From Dehalococcoidia bacterium (GTDB lineage: Bacteria; Chloroflexota; Dehalococcoidia; Tepidiformales; Tepidiformaceae): a stretch of DNA of 64,000 bases. Shown in pieces: positions 24,832 to 34,283 of this stretch; position 1 is the stretch's first letter; every line of letters begins with the position of its first letter. The notes beneath the pieces are model-generated. The model made no database searches and was not told the DNA's origin. It saw nothing but the letters and a program-made list of their open reading frames with translations. Where the stretch lies: contig JADLBC010000019.1 in assembly GCA_020847985.1 (NCBI GenBank), positions 23,095-87,094 on the forward strand, written 5' to 3'. The translations under genes and the position numbers were made by a program.

Positions 24832-26201
24832 GCGGGGAAGATGACGCCGGGATTCATGATGCCCGACGGGTCGAGTGCCTGCTTGATGGCGCGCATGGCG
24901 GCCTGGTCGGCGGGGCTCCGCGTGAGGCCGAGGTAGCTCACCTTCGCGACGCCCACGCCATGTTCGGAACTGATGCTTCCGCCGATGCTGGCCACGAGCC
25001 GGAGCACGGCCGCGGTCGCCTCCTCTTCGTGGGCGCCGGTGCCGAGCAGGTTCACATGGAAGTTTCCTTCGCCAAGGTGGCCAAAGATGATGGCGCGGGC
25101 GCCGGGTGCGGCTCGGTCGATCTCGCCGCGGATGGCGCGCAGGAACGCGACCACGCCCGCCACGGGCACCGCGACATCGAGCTTCACGGGAACGCCCTCG
25201 GCATTGATGGATTCGGTGTGCCGTTCGCGATACGCCCAGAGGGCCTCGCGTTCCGCCCGGCCGGTGGCCATCGCGCTGTCCGCCACTTCGGGGCACTCAA
25301 GCAGCGCCGTCGCGATCTCCTCGGAAGGGTCCGTGCGGGCGGCACATTCGGCCACGACGTAGGCGCCGCAGTCGCGTGCGAACGGCGGCCGCAAGCCCGC
25401 GTGCCGGCACACCAGGTCGAGCCCATCCGGGTGGAACATCTCCAGCGACTCGAGCGAGGGGCACGATCGGCGCAGCTTCGCGGCGAGCGTCACGGCGTCG
25501 GCGGGGAGCGCGACCCCGACCAGCGCGACGGCCCTCGCAACCAGCAGGGGCACCAGTCGCAGCCGCAACCGGGTTATGACCGCGAGCGTGCCTTCGCTGC
25601 CGCTGAGCAGGCTGCCCAGGTCGTACCCCGTGTTGTCCTTGGGGAGGCCGCCAAGCCGTGACACGATCTCGCCGTTGGGGAGCACGGCTTCGAAGCCGAC
25701 GATCTGCTCGCGCATCGAGCCGTAGCGGAGCACGCGGGTGCCCCCGGCGTTCGTCGCGGCCATGCCCCCGACCGTGGCACTGCCGCGCGCGGCCAGATCG
25801 ACCCCGAAGTCGAAGCCCACACCGCGAACGTGCTGCTGCAGCCGTTCGAGCGTGACGCCCGCGCCGGCCGTGACCTGGGCGGCATTCTGGTCCACCGGAG
25901 AGAGCGAAGCGAGGCCGCGCGTGCTGAGGACGACTTCGCCCCCGCGCGGCACACTCCCGCCGACGAGGCCGGTGTTGCCCCCCTGCGGCACGACGGGCAC
26001 GCCGGTGCGCGCGCAGAACGCGAGCACACCGGCCACGCCGGCGGTATCGCGCGGGATGCAGGCCAGCCGTGCCCGGCCGCTGAAGCGCCGCGTCCAGTCG
26101 GTTTCATAGCTCGCGAGTTCGTCGCGGTCGCGGATCACCCGCACGCCGGGGATCTCCTCGAGCCCGGCGCCGAGCCAATCGGGGGTGCCGTTCGTTGTCA
26201 C
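24828..26201 (-). CDS. FAD-binding oxidase, GlcD/LDH-D type
   Basis: This protein has 457 residues from GTG 26201. The FAD-binding PCMH domain includes VPVVPQGGNTGLVGGSVPRGGEVVLS-like sequence (about 65-90) and GSATVGGMAATNAGGTRVLRYG. The C-terminal cap ends with the flavin-contacting SSEHGVGVAK, and the final block is ALDPSGIMNPGVIFP. Members oxidise D-2-hydroxy acids such as glycolate, D-lactate or 2-hydroxyglutarate. It is translationally coupled to the UbiA gene. It is a separate subfamily from the AGPS-like oxidase at 18032-19630. Confidence 0.9.
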   Translation of the reverse strand: MTTNGTPDWLGAGLEEIPGVRVIRDRDELASYETDWTRRFSGRARLACIPRDTAGVAGVLAFCARTGVPVVPQGGNTGLVGGSVPRGGEVVLSTRGLASLSPVDQNAAQVTAGAGVTLERLQQHVRGVGFDFGVDLAARGSATVGGMAATNAGGTRVLRYGSMREQIVGFEAVLPNGEIVSRLGGLPKDNTGYDLGSLLSGSEGTLAVITRLRLRLVPLLVARAVALVGVALPADAVTLAAKLRRSCPSLESLEMFHPDGLDLVCRHAGLRPPFARDCGAYVVAECAARTDPSEEIATALLECPEVADSAMATGRAEREALWAYRERHTESINAEGVPVKLDVAVPVAGVVAFLRAIRGEIDRAAPGARAIIFGHLGEGNFHVNLLGTGAHEEEATAAVLRLVASIGGSISSEHGVGVAKVSYLGLTRSPADQAAMRAIKQALDPSGIMNPGVIFPA

Positions 26202-26244
26202 GCGGCCATGCTGGCGATCGCCGAGCGACCCGGCAAGGGGGAGG

Positions 26245-26550
26245 TCAGTGGGTATGCCCGCCCGGGCCGTGGCTATGCCCGTGACCGCCGAAATCGTGCG
26301 AGTGGCCGTGGTCGTGACCGCCGCCGTCTCCCCCGTCACCGTCACCGCCATCGTCGCCGCCGTCCTCCCAGGGAGCGGGACCGTCGCCGATGCCGGCGCC
26401 CGCGCGGCCGACGAGCGCGAAACCGCCCATGACCTTCTTCGCCTGGGCGTTGCACTTCGGGCAGGGGATGATCTGAAGGACATCGTTCATCGGCATGCGC
26501 TTTTCGGTGCGCGCGCCGCAGCTGGAACATTGGTATTCGTACAGAGCCAT
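26245..26550 (-). CDS. FmdB-type zinc ribbon protein with His/Asp/Gly tail
   Basis: The start ATG 26550 gives 101 residues. The N-terminal MALYEYQCSSCG and CPKC (Cys8, Cys11, Cys30, Cys33) form the FmdB-type ribbon, usually a protein of about 60-100 residues. The tail from residue 60 is Gly/Asp-rich and then has nine His in its last 23 residues (GHDHGHSHDFGGHGHSHGPG). This resembles the metal-storing tails of nickel or zinc chaperones. Metal binding by the tail is likely; the target is not known. Confidence 0.82.
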   Translation of the reverse strand: MALYEYQCSSCGARTEKRMPMNDVLQIIPCPKCNAQAKKVMGGFALVGRAGAGIGDGPAPWEDGGDDGGDGDGGDGGGHDHGHSHDFGGHGHSHGPGGHTH

Positions 26551-26595
26551 GCGTGGATGGTCCGGTGCCGGGTGAATCCCGGTCAAGCGGCGGCG

Positions 26596-26826
26596 TCAGT
26601 CCCCGGGGCGAACGGCTTCGTAGGGGGTTCGTTCGCGCGCGGCCTGGCGGAAGCGGTCGAAGTTCGTGTCGTAGCGGCGAACGTTCGCGGCGCGGTGCAC
26701 GCCCTGGTGTTCGCACGCCGAGCCGACCGAGCAACTCGCGCAGCAGTAGGCGCGGCCGGCCATGTAGTGGGGCGCACCTGTGAGCGCGGTGTAGCAGCGA
26801 ACGCAGCGAGCCGGAGCGTCGGCCAT
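26596..26826 (-). CDS. Small Cys/His-rich protein
   Basis: This 76-residue protein starts at ATG 26826 behind GGGAGAG. It contains CVRC, a CCASC cluster and CEHQGVH within the first 45 residues, seven Cys in all, so it probably binds zinc in a treble-clef or similar fold. The C-terminal half is charged (NVRRYDTNFDRFRQAARERTP). No family is recognised. It sits upstream of the FmdB-like gene on the same strand, 45 bases apart. Confidence 0.62.
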   Translation of the reverse strand: MADAPARCVRCYTALTGAPHYMAGRAYCCASCSVGSACEHQGVHRAANVRRYDTNFDRFRQAARERTPYEAVRPGD

Positions 26827-26936
26827 CGTATCTCTCCCGGCGCGCGTGGCGCGGTGATGCGCCTATTGTGCGAAACGGCGGCCCCCCGGGCAAAGCGGCG
26901 GTCGCCCGCCCCCGCGCGATCGGGCATCCTTGGAGC

Positions 26937-27503
26937 ATGGTCCACATCAATCGCGTTTACACCCGTGCCGGCGATGACGGCTCCACCGCGCTCGGTGGCG
27001 GCCAGCGCGTCCCCAAGGACTCGCTCCGCATCGAGACGTACGGCACCGTCGACGAGCTGAACAGCGTCATCGGCGTCGTCGTCGAATCCGGCCTGCACGA
27101 ATCGATGAAGCCGCAGTTCTTCGTCATCCAGCAGGTGCTGTTCAACGTGGGATCGGACCTCTGCATCCTGGAAGAGGACAAAAAGCGGTTCGCCGTGCCC
27201 GGCATCGAACAGCGGCACATCGACCAGCTGGAGGGGTGGATCGACGGCTGGAACGACTCACTGGAACCGCTGAAGAGCTTCATCCTCCCCGGCGGCGGGC
27301 TTGCCGCGGCCCAGCTGCACGTCGCCCGCACCGTCTGCCGCCGTGCCGAACGCCTGGCCATCGCCCTCACGCGCGAAGAAGCGGTCGGCGCTTTCGTCGT
27401 GCCCTACCTGAACCGGCTCAGCGACCTCCTCTTCGTGGCGGCGCGCTACCAATCGGCCCGCGAAGGGCGCGAAGACCTGCTCTGGGATTCGCACGGCTAC
27501 TAA
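26937..27503 (+). CDS. Cob(I)yrinic acid a,c-diamide adenosyltransferase, PduO type
   Basis: This 188-residue protein starts at ATG 26937. The PduO signature is full: VYTRAGDDGSTALGGG (7-22, ATP-binding), TYGTVDELNSVIG (36-48) and LPGGG...HVARTVCRRAER (near 115-135). It transfers adenosyl from ATP to cob(I)alamin to make adenosylcobalamin. That cofactor is the ligand expected for the CarH-like regulator at 53203-54141, although the two genes are not linked. It is divergent from the small Cys protein. Confidence 0.93.
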   Translation: MVHINRVYTRAGDDGSTALGGGQRVPKDSLRIETYGTVDELNSVIGVVVESGLHESMKPQFFVIQQVLFNVGSDLCILEEDKKRFAVPGIEQRHIDQLEGWIDGWNDSLEPLKSFILPGGGLAAAQLHVARTVCRRAERLAIALTREEAVGAFVVPYLNRLSDLLFVAARYQSAREGREDLLWDSHGY

Positions 27504-27589
27504 GGAATTCGCCGCGCCGCGAGGGGGATGTAACACCCGCGCGCCTATGGGTCTGGCACACTAACGGACACCGGAAGGCCGAACACCCG

Positions 27590-30076
27590 ATGCCAGACCG
27601 CCTCGACACCTACCGCGGCATGCGCGACTTCGCCCGGACGGCGGAACCGGATGGCGCCGTCGCGGCCGCTCCGGATGGGCTGCCCCGGTTCGTCATCCAG
27701 GAGCACCACGCCACTGCCCTGCACTGGGACTTCCGCCTGGAGCACGAAGGCGTGCTCGTATCGTGGGCTGTGCCGAAGGGTGTGCCGCCCGACCCCAAGG
27801 TGAACCATCGCGCCATCCAGACGGAGGACCACCCGCTGAGCTACATCGACTTCGCGGGCGAAATCCCCGAAGGCGAGTACGGCGGCGGGCAGGTCAGCAT
27901 CTGGGACCGGGGCACGTACGAGACGCACAAGTTCCGCGAGGGCGAGGTGATGGTCACCCTCCACGGCGAGCGCGTTTCCGGCAAGTACGTGCTGTTCCAG
28001 ACCGACGGCAAGAACTGGATGATGCACCGCATGGACCCGCCGCAGGATCCTTCGCGCGAACCGATGCCCCGGCATGTGGAGCCGATGCTCGCGAAACCGG
28101 GCGACCTGCCACGCGACGACACCGCCTACGCGTTCGAAATCAAATGGGACGGCATCCGCGCGCTGCTCTTCAGCGAAGGCGGCCGCGTGCGCATCGAAAG
28201 CCGCAACCTGCTCGATATCACCAGGCAGTACCCGGAATTCGCCGCGCTCGGAGAGGCCCTGGGCAGCCGTGAAGTCGTGCTCGATGGCGAAATCGTCTCT
28301 TTCGGCGAGGATGGCATCCCGAGCTTCGGGCGGCTGCAGAACCGGCTGGGCCTCACGCGCCCGGCCGACATCCGCCGCCGGATGGAGGAATACCCCGCGG
28401 CCTTCATGGCGTTCGACCTGCTGTACCTCGACGGCCACTCGCTCACGCATCTGCCCTATCGCGAACGGCGCGCGCGGCTGCAGGAACTCGCCCTGGAAGG
28501 GCCATCGTGGCGGACGCCGGCGTACCGCGAAGGCGACGGCGCCGCGCTCCTCGCCGCGACCCGCGCGCAGGGCCTCGAAGGCGTCGTGGCGAAGCGGCTG
28601 GACAGCATCTACGAGCCGGGGAAGCGGTCCGGCGCGTGGCTCAAGATCAAAAACAACCTCGCGCAGGAATTCGTGGTCGGCGGGTGGACGCCGGGCGCGG
28701 GGAATCGCAGCGAGAGCCTCGGCGCCGTTCTCCTGGGCTACTACGACCGCACCCGCGCCGATGCCGAGGCCGCCGGCCTGCCGCAACGGCTGCACTTCGC
28801 GGGCAAGGTGGGCACGGGCTTCAGCGACCGCCTGCTGCGAGACCTCATGCGGACGCTCACCGCGGCCGAGACCGAGGACAACCCGTTCGACCACGGTGTC
28901 CCCGAACCAGGCGCGCGCTTCGTCCGGCCGGAGCTGGTGGCGGTGGTCGATTTCACGGAGTGGACCCGGCACGGGACGCTTCGCCACCCCTCGTTCGTGG
29001 GCCTCCGCGGCGACAAAGACCCGCGCGACGTCGTGCGCGAGACGGCATCGAAGGAATCCGAACCCGAGGAACTCACCGTGAAAGGCTCCCCGGGCACGGG
29101 CGCTCGCCGCCGGGCGCGGGAAGAGCGTGCTGCTGTGTCCGGGCCGCGCCGTTCGCCGGCGGCCGATGGGAAGAAGGTCCTCGTCGAGATCGAGGGGCGT
29201 GAACTGGCGCTTTCGAACCTGGAGAAGGTGCTGTATCCCTCGGCGGGATTCACCAAGGCGCAGGTCATCGATTACTACACCCGGATCGCGCCGGTGATGC
29301 TGCCGCACCTGTTCAACCGGCCGATGACGCTCAAGCGGTACCCGGACGGCGCGGAGGCGGCGTTCTTCTACGAGAAGCAGTGCCCGTCGCACGCGCCGTC
29401 GTGGGTCCAGAAGAAGGGCATCTTCTCGAGCAGCAACGGGAAAACCATCGACTACTGCCTGGTAAATGACCTGCCCACGCTCGTTTGGCTGGCGAACCTG
29501 GCGACGCTCGAACTGCACCCGCTCCTTTCCCGGGCCGAGGATGTGCTCTGCCCCACGAGCGTTGTTTTCGACCTCGACCCGGGGCCACCGGCCGATGTCC
29601 TGGACTGCGCGGAGGTGGCGCTCTGGATCCGCGACCTCTTCGCGGGGCTCGGCCTCCAGTCGTTCGTGAAGACGTCGGGGTCGAAGGGGATGCAGCTCTA
29701 CCTGCCGCTGAACACCGCCGCGACATTCGAGCAGACGAAGCCGTTCGCGAACGCCGTAGCGCGGCTCATCGAACGAGAGCACGCCGGGCGCGTGGTTTCG
29801 AGCATGAGCAAGGCCGTCCGCGCCGGGAAGGTGTTCATCGATTGGTCCCAGAACGACGACCACAAGACCACCGTCGCGGTGTATTCCCTGCGCGCGCGCG
29901 AACGGGCGACCGTCTCGACGCCGGTCGCGTGGGACGAGGTGGAAGCCGCCGTGAAGGCCGGCGACGCGGCGATGCTGCGGTTCGAGGCCGATGAAGTGCT
30001 CGCGAGGGTCGAGCGCGATGGGGACCTCTTCGCACCGCTGCTCACGCTCCAGCAGGAACTCCCGGCGCTGGGATAG
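27590..30076 (+). CDS. ligD: Multifunctional DNA ligase D (phosphoesterase-ligase-polymerase)
   Basis: This 828-residue protein starts at ATG 27590. The 3'-phosphoesterase domain is N-terminal (FVIQEHHATALHWDFRLEHE, residues 34-53, with metal-binding His and Asp). The ATP-dependent ligase follows with the nucleotidyl lysine in KWDGIRA (Lys185) and continues to about residue 480. A linker leads to the polymerase/primase domain from about 528, with the metal-binding FDLDPG near 660. Together these repair double-strand breaks by end joining with Ku. No Ku gene is in the window. The domain order matches Pseudomonas rather than Mycobacterium LigD. Confidence 0.95.
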   Translation: MPDRLDTYRGMRDFARTAEPDGAVAAAPDGLPRFVIQEHHATALHWDFRLEHEGVLVSWAVPKGVPPDPKVNHRAIQTEDHPLSYIDFAGEIPEGEYGGGQVSIWDRGTYETHKFREGEVMVTLHGERVSGKYVLFQTDGKNWMMHRMDPPQDPSREPMPRHVEPMLAKPGDLPRDDTAYAFEIKWDGIRALLFSEGGRVRIESRNLLDITRQYPEFAALGEALGSREVVLDGEIVSFGEDGIPSFGRLQNRLGLTRPADIRRRMEEYPAAFMAFDLLYLDGHSLTHLPYRERRARLQELALEGPSWRTPAYREGDGAALLAATRAQGLEGVVAKRLDSIYEPGKRSGAWLKIKNNLAQEFVVGGWTPGAGNRSESLGAVLLGYYDRTRADAEAAGLPQRLHFAGKVGTGFSDRLLRDLMRTLTAAETEDNPFDHGVPEPGARFVRPELVAVVDFTEWTRHGTLRHPSFVGLRGDKDPRDVVRETASKESEPEELTVKGSPGTGARRRAREERAAVSGPRRSPAADGKKVLVEIEGRELALSNLEKVLYPSAGFTKAQVIDYYTRIAPVMLPHLFNRPMTLKRYPDGAEAAFFYEKQCPSHAPSWVQKKGIFSSSNGKTIDYCLVNDLPTLVWLANLATLELHPLLSRAEDVLCPTSVVFDLDPGPPADVLDCAEVALWIRDLFAGLGLQSFVKTSGSKGMQLYLPLNTAATFEQTKPFANAVARLIEREHAGRVVSSMSKAVRAGKVFIDWSQNDDHKTTVAVYSLRARERATVSTPVAWDEVEAAVKAGDAAMLRFEADEVLARVERDGDLFAPLLTLQQELPALG

Positions 30077-30305
30077 CGCCGCCGCCCGTTCATTGTCGCT
30101 GCAAGGGGTTTGCAACCCGGCCCCGGGAACGCGAAAGCCGGACAGGCCACGGCGCGAGGGTAGTATCGGGGAGAAGGCCGGGGCATGAACCTGAAGAGCT
30201 GTATTGGGTAGCCCGCGTCATCGGAGTCGGTTTTCCTCACCTGCCCCGGCCCTCCACCACAATCCCGGCCGCCACAACGCCGCCGCGCGAGGACGGAGCC
30301 GCAGC

Positions 30306-31166
30306 ATGTCCCAGGGCCAAACCCTCCCTCCCCAGACCCAGGACCACCGCCCGGGCATCGAATCGGAGATGCACCCCCGCCCGAAGTTCGAGGATGCCTC
30401 CCAGCGAGGCTCGGGGAAGCTGCAGGGCTGCGTCGCGCTCATCACCGGCGGCGATAGCGGCATCGGCCGGGCGGTGGCCGTGGCGTTCGCGCGCGAAGGC
30501 GCAGACATCGCCATCGCCTACCTGAACGAGCACGGCGACGCCGAGGAAACCCAACGCTATGTCGAGCAGGAAGGCCGCCGCTGCCTGGCCATCGCCGGTG
30601 ACGTCGGCGACGAAGCGTTCTGCCGCAAGGCCGTTCAGCAGTGCGCCTCCGAATACGGCAAGCTCGATGTCCTCGTGAACAACGCGGCCGAACAGAACCC
30701 GGTCGAGTCCATCACAGAGATCACGGCCGAGCAGCTTGAGCGGACCTTTCGCACGAACATCTTTTCGTTCTTCTACATGACCAAGGCCGCGCTCCCGTAT
30801 CTGACGAACGGGAAGGGCTGCATCATCAACACGGCCTCGGTCACGGCCTACCGCGGGAACCCTTCGCTGCTGGACTATTCGGCGACGAAGGGTGCGATTG
30901 TCACGTTTACGCGGTCGCTTTCGCAGTCGCTGGCCGAGCAGGGCGTGCGCGTGAACGCGGTCTCCCCGGGGCCGATTTGGACGCCGCTCATCCCGTCCAC
31001 GTCCTCGCCCGAAAGGGTCGCGCATTTCGGTGCGAACGTGCCGATGAAGCGTCCCGGGCAACCCGAGGAGGTAGCGCCGTCGTACGTCTTCCTCGCCTCG
31101 GACGATGCCTCGTACATGACCGGGCAGGTGCTGCACCCCAATGGCGGCGAGATGGTGAACGGCTAG
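30306..31166 (+). CDS. SDR-family oxidoreductase (general-stress type)
   Basis: This 286-residue protein starts at ATG 30306 behind GAGGACGGAG. A 40-residue leader with QTQDHRPGIESEMHPRP precedes the Rossmann motif ITGGDSGIGRAVA (about 47-59), typical of the YhdF/YdaD-like general-stress SDR group. NNAAEQ, the Ser of NTASVTAYRG and the catalytic YSATK follow in order. The substrate is unknown; relatives are called glucose or alcohol dehydrogenases without proof. The preceding 229 bases hold no gene. Confidence 0.9.
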   Translation: MSQGQTLPPQTQDHRPGIESEMHPRPKFEDASQRGSGKLQGCVALITGGDSGIGRAVAVAFAREGADIAIAYLNEHGDAEETQRYVEQEGRRCLAIAGDVGDEAFCRKAVQQCASEYGKLDVLVNNAAEQNPVESITEITAEQLERTFRTNIFSFFYMTKAALPYLTNGKGCIINTASVTAYRGNPSLLDYSATKGAIVTFTRSLSQSLAEQGVRVNAVSPGPIWTPLIPSTSSPERVAHFGANVPMKRPGQPEEVAPSYVFLASDDASYMTGQVLHPNGGEMVNG

Positions 31167-31352
31167 GCCACGCCCCGAGCGAGCCGCCGCCCGTCGAACC
31201 CGGCGGCGATGGTTTCGCAATGCCCGGGCAGCCCGCTGCAACCCGTCCGCCGCCGGTGAATCGATATGCTGACGAGGCCCAGTACCCCCGGTGGAGGTGA
31301 GGCCAGCGACAGCCGCCGGCCCCTGTATGCCCATCGGCTGGAGGAGCTTGAA

Positions 31353-31520
31353 ATGGACCGCGACCCCGACTCCGTCCTCTTCGACGTGGCTGCCGCACTG
31401 CGGCGTCCCGAAGGCTTGGAGGATGCGCCTGTCTGGGTGGTGGACCTCGCGAACCGGCGGATTGTCCGGCGGCAGACCCCGCGCACGACCGTCGTGGAAC
31501 CGATCCCGGGGGTTCGCTAG
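31353..31520 (+). CDS. Small hypothetical protein
   Basis: This 55-residue protein starts at ATG 31353, chosen because GGAGGAG lies six bases upstream. It begins MDRDPDSVLFDVAAALRRPEG and ends with a basic/hydrophobic pattern (WVVDLANRRIVRRQTPRTTVVEPIP). It has no Cys, signal or membrane segment. It ends 18 bases before treY on the same strand and may be co-transcribed with it. A frame starting at 31291 also reads through here but lacks a ribosome site. Confidence 0.5.
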   Translation: MDRDPDSVLFDVAAALRRPEGLEDAPVWVVDLANRRIVRRQTPRTTVVEPIPGVR

Positions 31521-31538
31521 CCGCCCCGCGGCGCCCGA

Positions 31539-34283
31539 ATGAGCCGATACGGAACCCCGGCCGCCAGCTACCGGCTGCAGCTCCACGCGGGCTTTGGCTT
31601 CGCGCGCGCCGCCGCGATCGTGCCGTATCTGCGCGAACTCGGGGTTTCGCACCTGTACCTCTCGCCGATCTTCGCGGCATCGCCGGGCAGCACGCACGGG
31701 TACGACGTCTTCGACCACGGCCAGGTGAACCCCGAGTTGGGTGGGCTCGCAGCATTCTATGAACTCGCGGGGCTGCTCCGCGATAACGACATGGGGCTCA
31801 TCCTCGATATCGTCCCCAACCACGTCGGCGTGGGCTGGGAGAACCCCTGGTGGCGCGATGTCCTCCGCTACGGCCAGGCGTCGCGCTACGCGGGCTACTT
31901 CGATATCGACTGGGCCGGGCAGCCGCAGATGCCCGCCGGCAAGGTCGTCGTTCCCATCCTCGGGCAGCCGTTCGGCATGGCGCTGGAGGCAGGTGAACTG
32001 CGGGTCGTGCTCGACGATGGCGAGCCCGTACTTCGGTACTTTGGCCAGGCGCTGCCGCTCGCGCCGGGCACGTTCGCGCAGCTGACCGGCCTCCCGCCGT
32101 CGGAGTTGCGAAACGACCTCCGCGACCCCGCGTCGCTCGGTGCGCTGATCGAACTGCTGGAGGGGATGCAACGCGAGGAGCCCGAGCGCCTCGAGAACCT
32201 GCTCGTGCAATGGCGCTCGCTGGTCAAGGCCGAGCCGGCCATCCTCGCGTTTCTCGAACGGCAGGTCGCCGCCATCAACGGCAACCCGGACGACCCTTCG
32301 AGCTTCGACCGGCTCGACGAGATCCTCGCCCGCCAGCACTACCGAATCGCCGACTGGCGCGTCTCGGCCGAGGAGATGAACTACCGCCGCTTCTTCGATG
32401 TAAACAGCCTCGCGGGCATCCGGGTTGAGCGCGACGAGGTGTTCGAACACGTCCACCGCCTCGTCTTCGACCTCGTGGCGACGGGGTTTGTCACGGGCGT
32501 GCGCGTGGACCACATCGACGGCCTGTACAGTCCCCAGGGCTACCTCATGCGCCTTCGCGAACGGCTCGACCTCGCCGCCGAGGGTGTCAGCGCGAAGAAC
32601 ATCCCCATCTACGTCGAGAAGATCCTCGAACGCGATGAGCGCCTCGTCGCCAGCTGGCCGGTCGATGGCGCGACCGGGTACGAATTCATGGCGCGCGTCG
32701 ATGGCCTGCTCGTCGACCCGGCCGGCCGCGAGCGCATGGAGCTGACGCGGCGCCAGCGGACGGGTGAAACCACCTCCTACGAGGCCACGACCTACGAGGC
32801 GAAGCGCCAGACCGTTCGCAACGCCTTCTCGGGGGAACTGAACGTGCTGGCGGCCGAGCTGTACCGCATCGCCCAGCGGCGGCGGCGCTACCGCGACCTG
32901 ACGCTGCGCGCACTGCGCGACGCCCTGAGCGGCACGCTCGCCGCCTTCCCGGTGTATCGCACGTACATGGGCGGCGACCAGGCCCACGCGCGCGCCATCA
33001 TTTCAGGGGCGGCGGACCTCGCCCTCCAGCGCGAGCCGTACCTTTCCGAGCTGGCCGTCCGCTTCGTCGAAGAGGTGCTCCTTCTCTCCGGCGACCTCGA
33101 CCCGGACGAGCGCGCGCGCCGCGAGCGGTTCCGGCGCCGCTTTCAGCAGCTCTCCGGGCCGGTCACGGCGAAGGGCGTCGAGGACACGTCGTTCTTCCGG
33201 TTCGTGCGCCTGCTGTCCATGAACGAAGTGGGCGGCGACCCCGACGGCTTCGGGATGGACCCCGGCGACGCGCACCGCTGGATGGCCGATCGCGCCGCCC
33301 ATTGGCCGGGCGCCATGTCCGCGAGCTCAACCCACGACACCAAGCGGTCGAGCGATGTGCGCGCGCGGCTCGACGTGCTTTCGGAGATCCCGCGCGAATG
33401 GGACCGCGAAGTGAGCGCCTTCGGCCGCTTGAACGCGCGCTACCGCACGCCCGGTCCCGAAGGCGAGGCCCCCGGCCCGGGGTTCGAGTACTACCTGTAC
33501 CAGACGCTCCTCGGGAGCTGGCCCGAGGGCGGCCCCGGCGAGGCCTATCGCGAGCGGATCCGCGACCACGCCCGCAAGGCGATGCGCGAAGCCAAGCGCG
33601 AGACGAGCTGGATGCGCCCCGGCGAAGCCTACGAAGCGGCCGTCCTCCAGTTCATTGACCGGATCCTGGACCCGGCCCGGGCGGGGGCGTTTCACCGCCG
33701 GATGGGCGCGCTGGTCCAGCGAATCCTGCCTGCCGCGGCGCTAAACACGCTCTCCGGCGTGGCCCTGAAGATGCTCGCGCCGGGCTTCCCCGACATCTAC
33801 CAGGGCGAGGAGTGCGTGTCGCTTGCGCTCACCGACCCCGACAACCGGCGGCCGGTCGATTTCGAGCAGCTTTCGGCGCGGTTGCGGACACTCCCCGAGG
33901 TGCCCCCGGCGGTTGGGCTCGATGGGCGGAAGCTCTGGCTGACCCGCCGCCTGCTCACGCTCCGTGCTCGCCACTGGCGGCTCTTCTCCGAGGGTAGCTA
34001 CTCCCCGTTGGAACCCACCGGCGGCCTCGCGTCTCGACTCTTCGCCTTCGAACGCGAGGCCGATGGCGAGCACCTCGCGGTCGCGATCCCGATTCGCTGC
34101 TTCCGGCTGGTCGAAGGCGAGGGCACCTTCCGGGCGGGGACGTGGGCCGGCACATCCGTCCCCCTGCGCGACGGCCTCCGTTGGTGCGACGGCCTCACCG
34201 GCGAGCCCATCGACACCGAAGCATGGCCGGGTGCGCGGCTGGATGGTGGCATCGCCGCGGTCGCGGTGGGGACGGCCCGGTGA
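31539..34283 (+). CDS. treY: Malto-oligosyltrehalose synthase
   Basis: This 914-residue protein of glycosyl hydrolase family 13 converts the reducing end of maltodextrins to an alpha,alpha-1,1 bond. The N-terminus TPAASYRLQLHAGFGF is characteristic, and DIVPNHVGVG is the first GH13 region. VRVDHIDGLYSPQGYLMRL carries the nucleophile Asp. YVEKILERDE carries the acid/base Glu, and SSTHDTKRSSDVRARL is the fourth region. The stop overlaps the treZ GTG (GTGA), so both enzymes are made together. Confidence 0.96.
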   Translation: MSRYGTPAASYRLQLHAGFGFARAAAIVPYLRELGVSHLYLSPIFAASPGSTHGYDVFDHGQVNPELGGLAAFYELAGLLRDNDMGLILDIVPNHVGVGWENPWWRDVLRYGQASRYAGYFDIDWAGQPQMPAGKVVVPILGQPFGMALEAGELRVVLDDGEPVLRYFGQALPLAPGTFAQLTGLPPSELRNDLRDPASLGALIELLEGMQREEPERLENLLVQWRSLVKAEPAILAFLERQVAAINGNPDDPSSFDRLDEILARQHYRIADWRVSAEEMNYRRFFDVNSLAGIRVERDEVFEHVHRLVFDLVATGFVTGVRVDHIDGLYSPQGYLMRLRERLDLAAEGVSAKNIPIYVEKILERDERLVASWPVDGATGYEFMARVDGLLVDPAGRERMELTRRQRTGETTSYEATTYEAKRQTVRNAFSGELNVLAAELYRIAQRRRRYRDLTLRALRDALSGTLAAFPVYRTYMGGDQAHARAIISGAADLALQREPYLSELAVRFVEEVLLLSGDLDPDERARRERFRRRFQQLSGPVTAKGVEDTSFFRFVRLLSMNEVGGDPDGFGMDPGDAHRWMADRAAHWPGAMSASSTHDTKRSSDVRARLDVLSEIPREWDREVSAFGRLNARYRTPGPEGEAPGPGFEYYLYQTLLGSWPEGGPGEAYRERIRDHARKAMREAKRETSWMRPGEAYEAAVLQFIDRILDPARAGAFHRRMGALVQRILPAAALNTLSGVALKMLAPGFPDIYQGEECVSLALTDPDNRRPVDFEQLSARLRTLPEVPPAVGLDGRKLWLTRRLLTLRARHWRLFSEGSYSPLEPTGGLASRLFAFEREADGEHLAVAIPIRCFRLVEGEGTFRAGTWAGTSVPLRDGLRWCDGLTGEPIDTEAWPGARLDGGIAAVAVGTAR

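Noticed and set aside
27545..30115. 856-codon open frame antisense to ligD
   Set aside because: The ligD domains are unmistakable on the plus strand; the antisense product is Arg/His/Val-rich without motifs.
31291..31542. Alternative small gene overlapping 31353-31520
   Set aside because: No ribosome site near its start and a Ser/Arg/Trp-rich product; the other frame has GGAGGAG at the right distance.
30237..32987. 916-codon open frame antisense to the SDR and treY genes
   Set aside because: It spans two well-supported genes and an intergenic region, which a real gene would not do.
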